From Pseudomonadales bacterium (GTDB lineage: Bacteria; Pseudomonadota; Gammaproteobacteria; Pseudomonadales; Azotimanducaceae), in the NCBI GenBank assembly GCA_007131295.1, contig SLQW01000032.1, positions 19,935 to 83,934 of the forward strand: 64,000 nt of DNA, given 5' to 3'. Numbering within the stretch: the first letter of the stretch is position 1; each line of letters opens with the position of its first letter. Both the position numbers and the translations under genes were made by a program. Shown here in pieces: positions 8,492 to 17,283 of the stretch. The notes under the pieces were generated by a model. The model was not told the DNA's origin. It worked only from the letters and a program-made list of their open reading frames with translations, and searched no databases.

Positions 8492-9515
8492 GTTGCGCTG
8501 CACCGGGATGTGCCCGGCGCGTACCATCGGCGACCTTGGAGGGATCGAGTCTGAGATCTGGACCACGCCGCAGTGCATTACGGACCAGGAGTTCGGCCAG
8601 GGCAGGAAAGTCGTAGCCGAGATGTCTGGCACCGTCCGGATACAGGCTCGTCGGAGTCATGCCTGGCAGATTGTTGACTTCGAGCAGAACGAAGCGATCG
8701 CGTCCCAGCACGAAGTCCGCCCGGGAGAGATCCCGACAACCGAGCCAGGCATGGGCGGTAAGCGCCACCTGCTGCAGTTCAGCAGCCTGCGCCGCCGGCA
8801 AACTGGCAGGCACAATGTGATCGCTGTGGCCAGGGGTATAGCGGTGTTCATAGTCGTACCAGGTTCCCTCGGGCGTGAGGATCTCGATCACCGGATGGGG
8901 CACCCGCTCCACCTGGCCGTCCGGAGCCACGATGTCGAGCACGCCAACGGTGATCTCCCGGCCCTGTACCCGTTCCTCCACGAGCACCACGTCGTCTAGT
9001 TCCAGCGCCCGTTCCAGCGCGCCTGCAAGCTGCTGAATGTCGTCTATGAGCGTCACGCCGAGCGCGGATCCCTGCCGGGCCGGCTTCACCACTACACTCA
9101 CGCCGAGCGCCGCATGGATTCGCTGTAAGGCTTCGGCGAAATCATCTTCGGCACGCACCACGACATCGGCCGCCAGCGGCAGGCCGGCGGCACGAAATAT
9201 CTGCTTCGCTACCAGTTTGTCCATGGCGCATGCGCTCGCCCGTACGCCACTGCCCACGTACGGATAGCCGAGCATCTCGAGCAGGCCCTGCACGGTGCCG
9301 TCTTCGCCCGGTGGTCCATGCAGCGCCGGGAAGACGACATCCGGTCGAAAAGCCGCAAGCGCCTCGACCAGTCCCGCGTCGAGCTCGATGCACTCGAGTG
9401 CCGCAACACGTGGCGCGAGTGCCTTGGCGACCCCCGCAGCGGACACCCGGCTCACCGCAGCCTCGGCAGCAGGTCCGCCCTGGAGCACGGCGACGCGGGC
9501 GTTCGTCTCAGACAT
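8478..9515 (-). CDS. ddl: D-alanine--D-alanine ligase
   Basis: The 345-residue ATP-grasp enzyme makes D-Ala-D-Ala for peptidoglycan. It starts MSETNARVAVLQGG, followed by FPALHGPPGEDGTVQGLLEMLGYPYVGSG, the DKLVAKQIFRAAGLP loop, VVVKPARQGSALGV, the TWYDYEHRY omega-loop with the Tyr expected of D-Ala-D-Ala ligases, and LEVNNLPGMTPTSLYP. The GG-x-S-x-E-x-E-V-S entry motif reads GGPAAEAAVS, so the Ser and second Glu are replaced while the substrate-contacting first Glu remains. ATG at 9515 was chosen over 9563 because the family starts there. It is not in a division-gene cluster. Confidence 0.92.
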   Translation of the reverse strand: MSETNARVAVLQGGPAAEAAVSRVSAAGVAKALAPRVAALECIELDAGLVEALAAFRPDVVFPALHGPPGEDGTVQGLLEMLGYPYVGSGVRASACAMDKLVAKQIFRAAGLPLAADVVVRAEDDFAEALQRIHAALGVSVVVKPARQGSALGVTLIDDIQQLAGALERALELDDVVLVEERVQGREITVGVLDIVAPDGQVERVPHPVIEILTPEGTWYDYEHRYTPGHSDHIVPASLPAAQAAELQQVALTAHAWLGCRDLSRADFVLGRDRFVLLEVNNLPGMTPTSLYPDGARHLGYDFPALAELLVRNALRRGPDLRLDPSKVADGTRRAHPGAAQLRRG

Positions 9516-9596
9516 GCTGACTCCGAAGCTGGAAACGACTGCGGGCATTCTAGCCCGAAACACGCACCCCCCGGCCCGTAGTCCCGGGCGCCACCG

Positions 9597-9995
9597 TCAC
9601 GCCAGAGCGACGCGCACCGGTTCGTCTATCACCGCGGGCAGCTCCGCCTGGGCAACGAGTGCGCGCGCGGCCGCGACTATGGCATCTGCCTCCTCGCGCG
9701 CGGCGCCGTGCAGCGTACGCACCCCTTGCTGGCGCACCTCGCTGAAGGGGCTGACCTGGTGACGGCTGGTCACCCCAACCTCCAGACCATTGCGCCGGGA
9801 CCAGGTCACGAACCGCTCGCGGAAGAGGAGCTGGAACATCTGCACTACCTCGTCGCCATCAAGCCACACGAACAGGCTGAGGTCGTCGCGCTCTGCACAG
9901 GCAAAACTGCGCCGGTAGAGCGGCTCGTCCATCCCTTGGCTTTCGGCACTCGCACTGCGTGCCGAGCGGATCTCATAGAACGCGTAACGTCCCAT
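9597..9995 (-). CDS. Hypothetical protein
   Basis: The 132-residue reading frame starts MGRYAFYEIRSARSASAES, contains a regular strand-helix pattern (SLFVWLDGDEVVQMFQLLFRERFVTW) and ends in an alanine-rich helix. I do not recognise the family. It has neither signal peptide nor membrane segment. The frame extends upstream to 10067, but the extension is Gly/Ser/Arg-rich and not convincing. It lies on the ddl strand, 81 bases upstream of ddl, and is divergent from moxR. Codon use is like the neighbours, so it is probably a real gene, but its function is unknown. Confidence 0.55.
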   Translation of the reverse strand: MGRYAFYEIRSARSASAESQGMDEPLYRRSFACAERDDLSLFVWLDGDEVVQMFQLLFRERFVTWSRRNGLEVGVTSRHQVSPFSEVRQQGVRTLHGAAREEADAIVAAARALVAQAELPAVIDEPVRVALA

Positions 9996-10074
9996 CTCCG
10001 GCCCCGTTACCGCCACGCTCGCCACTGTCCGCGCGCTTCCATTGCGGGAACCGTCACGGTCGCCCACGGTCCCA

Positions 10075-10103
10075 TTGCCCAGACGGCACCCATGCGGTAT
10101 GCA
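10075..10103 (+). promoter_or_regulatory. Candidate sigma-70 promoter of the moxR/bat operon
   Basis: TTGCCC at 10075-10080 and TATGCA at 10098-10103 are 17 bases apart, about 60 bases before the moxR start. Each box matches the consensus at four positions. Confidence 0.35.
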
Positions 10104-10165
10104 TCCCGACGCCCTACACTACGCCGCTGCAACGGGCTTTACAGCATGTGCGAGGAGAACCACGC

Positions 10166-11128
10166 ATGGGGCATCATGCCACCGTCCACAGCCTGCAGGA
10201 CTGGCTGAACAGCCGGATCATCGGCCAGGAGCGCCTGGTCCGGCGCCTGCTGATGGCACTGTTGTGCGACGGTCACCTGCTGGTCGAGGGTGCTCCCGGT
10301 CTCGCCAAAACGCGGGCGGTTAAGGACTTGGCCGCCGGCGTCGAAGGCGACTTCCACCGCATCCAGTTCACACCCGATCTGCTGCCCTCCGACGTCACCG
10401 GCACGGAGGTCTTTCACCCCGAAACCCGCACTTTCGCTTTCCAGCAGGGACCTGTATTCCACAACCTGCTGCTGGCCGACGAGATCAATCGAGCCCCGGC
10501 GAAGGTGCAGTCTGCCCTGCTGGAGGCCATGGCAGAGCATCAGGTCAGCGTCGGTCGCCAGACGTTTGCACTGCCGGATCTGTTCCTCGTGATGGCGACC
10601 CAGAATCCCATCGAGCAGGAGGGCACCTACCCGTTGCCAGAGGCACAGCTCGACCGCTTCCTGCTGCACGTGCGGGTGGACTACCCTGACGTAGTCGCGG
10701 AACAGCGCATCCTGCGCCTGGTTCGGGGCGAGGATCGCGGTGAGGTGGCGACGAAGCCTCCCGTCGAGCTGCGTCAGGCTGACCTGTTCGCCGCCCGCAG
10801 GGAAGTGCTCGGTGTGCATATGGCCGATCCAGTAGAGACGTACCTGGTGCAACTGGTCATGGCAACCCGCCAGCCGGAACGGTGGGGCGAGGATCTCGCG
10901 CGCTGGATCGAGTTCGGGGCGTCGCCTCGAGCCACCCTCGCCCTCGATCGCTGCGCCCGGGCCGGTGCCTGGCTAGACGGCCGGGATTTCGTCACCCCCG
11001 ACGACGTCCGCGAGGTCTTCCACGATGCACTCCGGCACCGTGTGATCCTGAGCTTCGAGGCGGAAGCCGCCGGCGTCGACGCCGATGCCTTGCTCAGCGC
11101 ACTCGTCGACCGTGTTCCCGTGGCCTGA
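10166..11128 (+). CDS. moxR: MoxR family AAA+ ATPase
   Basis: The 320-residue protein carries Walker A GAPGLAKT at residues 42-49, the FTPDLLPSDVTGTEVF insert, Walker B LLLADEINRAP (Asp105-Glu106), sensor ATQNPIEQEGTYPLPEAQLDRF and the C-terminal lid (GASPRATLALDRCARA). MoxR ATPases act as chaperones that mature or activate protein complexes, typically with VWA-domain partners encoded nearby. The ATG at 10166 has GAGGAG eight bases upstream. It is the first gene of a six-gene operon with DUF58, DUF4381 and Bat proteins. Confidence 0.93.
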   Translation: MGHHATVHSLQDWLNSRIIGQERLVRRLLMALLCDGHLLVEGAPGLAKTRAVKDLAAGVEGDFHRIQFTPDLLPSDVTGTEVFHPETRTFAFQQGPVFHNLLLADEINRAPAKVQSALLEAMAEHQVSVGRQTFALPDLFLVMATQNPIEQEGTYPLPEAQLDRFLLHVRVDYPDVVAEQRILRLVRGEDRGEVATKPPVELRQADLFAARREVLGVHMADPVETYLVQLVMATRQPERWGEDLARWIEFGASPRATLALDRCARAGAWLDGRDFVTPDDVREVFHDALRHRVILSFEAEAAGVDADALLSALVDRVPVA

Positions 11129-11131
11129 TTC

Positions 11132-12127
11132 GTGTCTATGGCTATCGCGTCAAGAACCGGAAACGCAACCGAAGCGGAAGCGGGTCTGCGTGGCGCAATC
11201 CCGACTCTGCACGAGCTCATCGCCCTGCGCAGTGGCGCCCGCCACCTCGAGTGGTTGCTGCATCAGCGCGTGCGCACCGCCGGTGCCGGTTCTCGCCAAT
11301 CGCGCTTCCGCGGCCGCGGCATCGACTTTGCCGAGGTCCGGGTGTACGAGCCGGGCGATGACGTCCGGCACATCGACTGGCGGGTCACCGCACGTACCGG
11401 TCAACCTCACACCAAACTGTTTCAGGAGGAGCGGGAACGGCCGATCCTCGTGCTCGCCGACCTTGGCCCGAGTAGCTTTTTCGGCACCCGCCGGCGCATG
11501 AAGTCGGTGGCGATCAGCGAGCTCGCTGCTCTTCTGTTGTGGCGCGCCTATGATCACGGCGATCGCGTCGGCGCCCTCGTCCGCGACGTCGATGACCATC
11601 AGGCATTCAGACCAAGGCACTCCCGCACCACCCTCCTGCGCATCCTGCGGCAACTCGAGCTGGCCTGCTCCGATCTGGCCCGGAGCCTCTCTGCGGACAT
11701 CCCGTCCAGGCCTGAACGTCAGCCTGGATTCAGCCTCGGCGATGCCCTCGAACAGGCGCGACGGGTGGCCAGGCCAGGCAGTCGCGTGCTGGTGCTGAGT
11801 GACTTTGCCGACCGGGACGTCCTGAAGGAGGATGGTGTCGTGGCCCGCAACCTGCTTCAGCTCGGACGCCACTGTGACCTCGAGGTCCTGCACGTGACCG
11901 ACCCGTTCGAACGCGAACTGCCTCCTGCGGCGCTTTATCCGGTCAGCGATGGCCGCGAGCGGCGTCTGCTCGACACGTTCCCCGCGACCAGCCGGGCTGC
12001 CTGGCAGCAGAGGCATCAGGCACGAACGGAGCAGATCATCGCCATGGTCCGTCGCGCCCGGGGGCGATTCGGCAGCTTCGGCACCGAGGACGATCTCGTG
12101 GCCCGACTCGGAAACTGGCTGCGATGA
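11132..12127 (+). CDS. DUF58 domain protein of the MoxR/Bat operon
   Basis: The 331-residue protein contains the DUF58 core: FRGRGIDFAEVRVYEPGDDVRHIDWRVTARTGQPHTKLFQEERERP, followed by a degenerate VWA-like fold (ILVLADLGPSSFF... and SRVLVLSDFAD). DUF58 proteins nearly always sit beside MoxR ATPases and are thought to be their partners; the molecular role is not established. GTG at 11132 or ATG at 11138 could be the start. The end overlaps the DUF4381 start by four bases. Confidence 0.9.
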   Translation: MSMAIASRTGNATEAEAGLRGAIPTLHELIALRSGARHLEWLLHQRVRTAGAGSRQSRFRGRGIDFAEVRVYEPGDDVRHIDWRVTARTGQPHTKLFQEERERPILVLADLGPSSFFGTRRRMKSVAISELAALLLWRAYDHGDRVGALVRDVDDHQAFRPRHSRTTLLRILRQLELACSDLARSLSADIPSRPERQPGFSLGDALEQARRVARPGSRVLVLSDFADRDVLKEDGVVARNLLQLGRHCDLEVLHVTDPFERELPPAALYPVSDGRERRLLDTFPATSRAAWQQRHQARTEQIIAMVRRARGRFGSFGTEDDLVARLGNWLR

Positions 12128-12750
12128 TGGTTCCGCGCCGCGACCCCTGGCAGCCATGGATCAGCGACATGCTGCCGCCGGGTTCGCTGGATTTGCTCAA
12201 TACTCTGCGGGATATTCATGAACCCACGGCACCAGGATTCTGGCCACCTGCACCCGGCTGGTGGCTGCTGGCTGTGCTGCTGCTCGCTCTTGGCGCCTGG
12301 CTGGGGCTTTCGGCCGCCTCCCGCCGACGCCGACGTGCTCCGATCCGCCAGGCGGAGGCCGAACTCAGCGAGTGGCAGCGCCGCGCGGCCAGAACACAAG
12401 ACGCACGCGCCGCAGCGGATACACTCGCGGAACTGCTGAAACGGGCAGCCCTGTGCCGCTACCCGCGCACGACCGTAGCCGGATTGAGCGGTGACGCGTG
12501 GCTCAGGTTCCTCGATCGCACCGGCAACACCACCGAGTTCAGTAATGGTGCCGGCCGCGTGCTTGGTGACGAACGTTATGCACGGGCACCGAAGCTGCAG
12601 CCGGAGCCGCTGGCGCAGATTGTTCGGGCTTGGCTCCAGCGCCACCTGGACGGGACGCCCGACGCCTTCGCGAACGCAGACGCAAACGCAGACGCAGATG
12701 CAGATGCAGATGCAGATACTGTTGCGGACACCGTTGTGGAGGGCCGCTGA
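12124..12750 (+). CDS. DUF4381 single-pass membrane protein
   Basis: The 208-residue protein has the DUF4381 layout: a short N-terminal segment (LNTLRDIHEPTAPGFWPPAPGWW), one membrane helix at about 47-65 (LLAVLLLALGAWLGL), an Arg-rich stop-transfer and a cytosolic helical domain (LLKRAALCRYPR...GLSGDAWLRFLD). It is always found between DUF58 and the first VWA protein of MoxR/Bat operons. The C-terminus carries a run of Asn/Asp-Ala dipeptides from a hexanucleotide repeat. The stop overlaps the batA start by one base. Confidence 0.88.
   Translation: MMVPRRDPWQPWISDMLPPGSLDLLNTLRDIHEPTAPGFWPPAPGWWLLAVLLLALGAWLGLSAASRRRRRAPIRQAEAELSEWQRRAARTQDARAAADTLAELLKRAALCRYPRTTVAGLSGDAWLRFLDRTGNTTEFSNGAGRVLGDERYARAPKLQPEPLAQIVRAWLQRHLDGTPDAFANADANADADADADADTVADTVVEGR
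12672..12717 (+). repeat. GCAGAC/GCAGAT tandem repeat encoding (Asp-Ala)n
   Basis: About seven hexamer units encode alternating Ala with Asp or Asn at the C-terminus of the DUF4381 protein. The unit is nearly the same as the run inside the S9 peptidase gene at 3020-3073. Confidence 0.88.
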
Positions 12751-13757
12751 TGCCTGAGTTCGCATGGCCATGGCTGCTGCTGCTCCTGCCCCTGCCGTGG
12801 CTGCTCAGGCGTCTGTTGAAGCCGGCGCCGCGCCAGGAAGCGGCGCTGCGCGTACCCGACCTTGCACCCTACGCCGACCTCGGCCCGAGGCGTGGCGGCC
12901 GCGATGCTTCACGCCACATCCGCCTGGGCCTGCTTTGGGTAATGTGGATCGCCCTGTTGCTGGCGGCCGCACGACCGGAACTCATGGGCGACCCGGTCGA
13001 CGTCCCAGTATCAGGCCGTGATCTCATGCTGGCCGTGGACCTCTCGGGCTCGATGAACCGGGAAGACATGGAACTCAACGGCCGCCCGGCGAGCCGCCTG
13101 GAAATCTTGAAGGTGGTATTCGACGATTTCGTTCAGCGTCGCGCAGGCGACCGTGTCGGACTCATTCTGTTCGGCACGAACGCCTACCTAAAGGCACCCC
13201 TGACCTTCGACCTGCACACGGTGAATCGACTGATGCAAGAGACCCCGCTCGGCATCGCCGGTGGGCGTACCGCCATCGGCGACGGCATCGGTCTGGCGGT
13301 CAAGCACCTGCGCGACCGCCCCGCAGAGAACCGGGTTCTCGTTCTGATGACCGATGGCGCCAACAATTCCGGTGAGCTCGAGCCCCTGAAAGCCGCGGAA
13401 CTGGCCGTGCATGCCGGCGTGCGCATCCACACCATCGGCTTCGGCTCAGATCAGCAACTGCGGCAGGTCCCCTACGGAGGCACATTTGGCTCGCGCATGG
13501 TCGATGCTTCCTGGGACATGGATGAGGAAACCATGATCGAGGTCGCCAGGATGACGGGCGGCCAATACTTCCGCGCCCGTCGCAGCGAGGAGCTGCTGGA
13601 TATCTACCGCGGGTTGAACGCGTTGGAACCGGTGCCCGGACCGGACGAGGTTCTGCGCCCTGTCGAGGCCCTGTTCTACTGGCCCCTCGGCGTCGCCGTG
13701 CTGGCGAGCCTTCTGCTCGTCCTGCTGCAGGCTGGCCGCGGCCTCTGGAGATTCTGA
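12750..13757 (+). CDS. batA: VWA-domain membrane protein BatA
   Basis: The 335-residue protein has an N-terminal membrane helix (FAWPWLLLLLPLPWLL), a second at about 55-72 and a C-terminal one (WPLGVAVLASLLLVLL). Between them is a von Willebrand factor A domain with an intact MIDAS motif DLSGSM (Asp97, Ser99, Ser101), the Thr site (GRTAIGDGIG) and LMTDGANNSGE. Bat proteins with MoxR have been linked to aerotolerance, envelope stress or metalloprotein maturation in various bacteria. It overlaps both neighbours by one base, pointing to tight operon coupling. Confidence 0.92.
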   Translation: MPEFAWPWLLLLLPLPWLLRRLLKPAPRQEAALRVPDLAPYADLGPRRGGRDASRHIRLGLLWVMWIALLLAAARPELMGDPVDVPVSGRDLMLAVDLSGSMNREDMELNGRPASRLEILKVVFDDFVQRRAGDRVGLILFGTNAYLKAPLTFDLHTVNRLMQETPLGIAGGRTAIGDGIGLAVKHLRDRPAENRVLVLMTDGANNSGELEPLKAAELAVHAGVRIHTIGFGSDQQLRQVPYGGTFGSRMVDASWDMDEETMIEVARMTGGQYFRARRSEELLDIYRGLNALEPVPGPDEVLRPVEALFYWPLGVAVLASLLLVLLQAGRGLWRF

Positions 13758-15520
13758 TGCTGGAGGCACTCACCAACTTCCACTTCCTGCGACCAGGCAT
13801 GCTGTGGGCGCTATTGCCCCTTGCACTGGCCGCATTGCTGCTGCTGCGCCGACGCCTGGCCCATGGCGCCTGGCGACGCGCAGTGGACCCGGAACTGGCC
13901 CCGTGGATCGTCGAGTCGAGCTGGAGCCGCACCGGGCGCGGGCTGCTGGCTGGCGCCATGCTCGCGTGGCTGATCGCGGTCCTGGCGCTTGCCGGACCGA
14001 GCTGGGAACAGCGCCCGCAGCCGGTGAGTCGAGGCGGTGACGCCATAGTGATCGTGCTGGACATGACACTGTCGATGTATGCCGCCGACCTCGCGCCGTC
14101 GCGCATCGCCCGGGCCCGCCTGAAAATCGCGGACATCCTCGATGAGCGCCGTGACGGTCAGACGGGGATGGTCGTCTACGCTGGCGACAGCCACGTGGTG
14201 GTACCGCTGACGGACGACGCTCGTACCATCACAAACCTGTTAGGTTCGCTGGAACCACGGATCATGCCTCAGTTCGGGAACCGGCCTGATCGGGCGATCG
14301 AACAGGCGAATCGCCTGTTCGTGGATGCCGCGATGCCGCGCGGGCGCATCATCTTGCTCACTGATGGCATACGGGAACCCGAACGGCTGCTCGCCAGCGT
14401 CGATGACCGCTATCCCGTGTCCGTCCTCGGCATCGGCACCGAGGCCGGGGCTCCGATTCCCCTCGAACCCCTGAACCGCGAAGGCTACCTGCGCGCTGAG
14501 GGTAACGTCGTGGTCGCGCACCTCGATGAGGACGTCCTGCGCGGCTTTGCTCGCGCAGCCGGTGGCAGCTACGCCCGCTTTGCGCCCGACGGCAGCGATC
14601 TCGAGTCCCTGTTGCCGAACTCTGCCGATGGACGTGGAGCCGGAACCAACCCGCAGCGGGAACTGCAGATGTGGATCGACGCCGGACCCTGGCTGGTGCT
14701 GCTGTTGATCCCGATGGCGCTGTTCGCATTTCGCCGTGGCGTGCTGGCTGCGCCAGTGTTCGCTTTGATACTGCTGCCTCCCGACGCCGAGGCGTTTTCC
14801 TGGCGTGACCTCTTTCAGCGTCCCGACCAGCAGGCGCACGCCGCGTTGCGCGCAGGCCAGCCGGAACGCGCCGTCGAACGTTTCGAGGATCCTGCCTGGC
14901 GCGCGACCGCGCTCTATCGCAGTGAGCACTACGATCAGGCGGCGCGCGAGTTCCGCGGAGAAGACGCGCTCAGCCATTACAATCGTGGCACTGCACTAGC
15001 CCGTGCGGAGCGCTTCGAGGAAGCCCTGGAGCAACTCGAGCAAGCCGTTGAGCTTGACCCGGACTTCGAGGATGCCCGCCACAATCGGGACCTGGTGGAG
15101 CGCATCCTGGAGCAGGATCGGCCGGACGCCGCCAACGAACAGGCCAGTCAGCGCGACAATCCGAGCTGGGACGACGACGACGAGGGGTCTGCCGTGTCGC
15201 GGCGGGGTGACAACGGGGATCCACAGCAGAGTCAGCGCGACCCGCGCCCCGGCGAGGACGGCGCGCAGCGCGAGGGCGAGCAGACCGAAGACCCGGAGTC
15301 CCAGAGCGGCCGCGACAACGAGCCGGACCCGAGCATGCAGGCGGAGTCGGAGCGAGACGCCTTCGTCGACGAGCGCGAGCGGGAACAGGCACTGGAACAG
15401 TGGCTACGCCGTGTCGCCGACGACCCCGGCGCGCTGCTGCAGCGCAAGTTCCGGTACGAGGCTGATCGCCGCCGCCGCGAGGGTAGCTTCGATCCCAACG
15501 AGGCCGGGCAGCCATGGTGA
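13757..15520 (+). CDS. batB: VWA-TPR protein BatB/BatC fusion
   Basis: The 587-residue protein joins a BatB-like VWA membrane domain (helices near 10-30, 62-82, 315-345) to a BatC-like tetratricopeptide part (SHYNRGTALARAERFEEALEQLEQAVELDP) and a long acidic, Gln-rich tail. The MIDAS motif reads DMTLS (Asp102, Thr104, Ser106) rather than DxSxS; Thr can still offer a hydroxyl, but the change is unusual. LLTDGIREPE and the AAGGSYARF segment complete the domain. Its stop codon is the first three bases of a perfect 15-bp inverted repeat that overlaps the annotated batD start. Confidence 0.9.
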   Translation: MLEALTNFHFLRPGMLWALLPLALAALLLLRRRLAHGAWRRAVDPELAPWIVESSWSRTGRGLLAGAMLAWLIAVLALAGPSWEQRPQPVSRGGDAIVIVLDMTLSMYAADLAPSRIARARLKIADILDERRDGQTGMVVYAGDSHVVVPLTDDARTITNLLGSLEPRIMPQFGNRPDRAIEQANRLFVDAAMPRGRIILLTDGIREPERLLASVDDRYPVSVLGIGTEAGAPIPLEPLNREGYLRAEGNVVVAHLDEDVLRGFARAAGGSYARFAPDGSDLESLLPNSADGRGAGTNPQRELQMWIDAGPWLVLLLIPMALFAFRRGVLAAPVFALILLPPDAEAFSWRDLFQRPDQQAHAALRAGQPERAVERFEDPAWRATALYRSEHYDQAAREFRGEDALSHYNRGTALARAERFEEALEQLEQAVELDPDFEDARHNRDLVERILEQDRPDAANEQASQRDNPSWDDDDEGSAVSRRGDNGDPQQSQRDPRPGEDGAQREGEQTEDPESQSGRDNEPDPSMQAESERDAFVDEREREQALEQWLRRVADDPGALLQRKFRYEADRRRREGSFDPNEAGQPW

Positions 15521-17277
15521 GGCACGATCGACAAAGTCGATCGTGCCTCATCTGTGGGAGAGCGTGCCGCCCACAGGGCGGCGCGCCGACCCGGCGGCGA
15601 AGCCGCCTGCTGCCGCCAGGCAGCGTTGTGCTCGCGCTGCTTTGCCTGCTCTTGGCGCCGCTCGCGCGCGCCGACCTCGAGGCCAGCGTCGACCGTCAAC
15701 TCATCGACGAGAACGACGTCATCGTCCTGGAGGTGCGCTACAGCGGCCAACTGCGCGGTGCCGATCTGCGCTTCGAGCGCCTCGAGCAGGATTTCGTAAT
15801 CCTCAACCAGCAGCGCGGGCATCAGCTGCGGCTCGCCGAGGGTCGTCCCCACGCCGTGACTTCATGGACCGTGACGCTGCAGCCGCGACGACGCGGCGCA
15901 CTGTCGATTCCGGGGTTCAGCGTCGAGGGCCAAACCACCGATCCCATCACCATCACCGTCACCGAGCCCACCCCGGAAGCGCGCCGCGAGCTCGCCGAGT
16001 GGGTATTCATGGAGAGTGACGCCAGCAGCGACTCGGTCTGGGTCCAGGAACAGTTCATCTACCGGGTGCGCCTGTTCTATTCCGAAGAAGCCGTGCTATT
16101 CGGTGAATTGCCGCCCATGCCGCGGTTCGAAGAGGCGGTAGTGGAGCCCATGGGCGGGCCGAGTAACCGTATCGAGGAACGCAACGGCCGCCGTTACCAG
16201 GTCATCGAACGTCGCTACGCCATCATTCCCCAGCGCAGTGGCGAGTTGCGGATTGCACCCGAGACCTTCGTCGGTGCGGTCCGCGTCACCCAGCAGGGTG
16301 CAGTGCGCCGGCGCAATCTGCGCCTTGCTACCGATGGCATCACCGTCGAGGTGCGCCCCCAGCCTCCCGCATGGCCCGCCGATACGCCCTGGCTTCCGGC
16401 CCGGGATCTCGAGCTCACCGAGTCTTTCGACCCCAATCCGCCACGCTTGCGCCAGGGTGAACCGTTGTCGCGTACGCTCATGCTGCAGGCACGCGGTCTC
16501 GCGGCCAGTGCACTGCCGGAGATGCCTTTCGGCGAAACGCCCGGGCTACGCGTCTATCCTGAACCCGCAATCCTCGACGAAGACCGCCAAGGCGACCGTC
16601 TTGTTGCCACGCGCATTCAGAGTGCGTCCCTGATCGCGCAGGTGGTGGACTTCATCGAACTGCCGCAGGTGAGCGTTCTCTGGTGGGATCTTGATCGTGA
16701 CGAGGTTCGCCGCGCCGTTGTGCCGGGCCGGCGCCTGCCGGTGGCACCGTCGACGCTGCAACCGCCGCCACCGGATCAGGTAACTCGCGAGCCAGCGGCG
16801 CCAGCCGCAGCCGAGGAACAGGGCACACCCATCGGCGAAGTGCGCTCCTTTCCCCTGCTGGCACTGATCGCGATTCTGCTCTGGATCGGCACCGCGGCGC
16901 TCTGGCTCTTGCATACGCTGGGTCGGCACCGGCAAACCCGACCGACCATGCCCGCACCGCCTGCCCCCGAGCAGGAGCGCCAGCGTCTGCTGCGGGCCTG
17001 CCGAGCCGACGACCCCGGCGCAGCGCGCAATGCTCTCGACCGATGGATCCGCAGCGAGGGCGGTAGCTGTGAAACGCTGCTCGACGCCCTGCCGAGAGAT
17101 CGCCGCACCGAGCTTGCTCCGCTGCTTGCGGAACTGGACAGAGCCCTCTACGCACCCGAGCACGACAACGGCTGGCGGGGCTCGGCGCTCGCCGCCTGGG
17201 TGCAGCGGAACCGACATCCGACGCGTCGCACTCGCAGCGCCTCACATGTGCTACCACCACTCTACGCGACGGACTGA
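15514..17277 (+). CDS. batD: BatD family protein
   Basis: The product is up to 587 residues long. A signal peptide (VVLALLCLLLAPLARADLEAS) begins about 38 residues after the ATG at 15514; the stretch before it is translated repeat DNA (a 15-bp palindrome and a REP-like hairpin). A GTG at 15628 may therefore be the working start. The mature part shows BatD features: Ig-like repeats with LQPRRRGALSIPGFSVEG and YAIIPQRSGELRIAPETF, then a membrane helix near 446-470 (LLALIAILLWIGTAALWLL) and a cytosolic helical tail. It ends six bases from the convergent pepN stop. Confidence 0.88.
   Translation: MVRHDRQSRSCLICGRACRPQGGAPTRRRSRLLPPGSVVLALLCLLLAPLARADLEASVDRQLIDENDVIVLEVRYSGQLRGADLRFERLEQDFVILNQQRGHQLRLAEGRPHAVTSWTVTLQPRRRGALSIPGFSVEGQTTDPITITVTEPTPEARRELAEWVFMESDASSDSVWVQEQFIYRVRLFYSEEAVLFGELPPMPRFEEAVVEPMGGPSNRIEERNGRRYQVIERRYAIIPQRSGELRIAPETFVGAVRVTQQGAVRRRNLRLATDGITVEVRPQPPAWPADTPWLPARDLELTESFDPNPPRLRQGEPLSRTLMLQARGLAASALPEMPFGETPGLRVYPEPAILDEDRQGDRLVATRIQSASLIAQVVDFIELPQVSVLWWDLDRDEVRRAVVPGRRLPVAPSTLQPPPPDQVTREPAAPAAAEEQGTPIGEVRSFPLLALIAILLWIGTAALWLLHTLGRHRQTRPTMPAPPAPEQERQRLLRACRADDPGAARNALDRWIRSEGGSCETLLDALPRDRRTELAPLLAELDRALYAPEHDNGWRGSALAAWVQRNRHPTRRTRSASHVLPPLYATD
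15518..15550. repeat. Perfect 15-bp inverted repeat at the batB/batD junction
   Basis: TGAGGCACGATCGAC, a three-base AAA loop, then the exact complement GTCGATCGTGCCTCA. The first three bases are the batB stop codon. No T-run follows, so it is more likely an mRNA processing or stability element, or a mobile remnant, than a terminator. Confidence 0.85.
15554..15589 (+). repeat. REP-like hairpin, copy 1 (GTGGGA family)
   Basis: GTGGGAGAGCGTGCCGCC, ACA, then GGCGGCGCGCC. It matches the pattern GTGGGAAGG-stem-loop-stem-CGCCGATC seen at 20106, 25373, 31049 and 32710. It lies in the N-terminal leader of the longest batD frame. Confidence 0.7.
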
Positions 17278-17283
17278 GGACCC

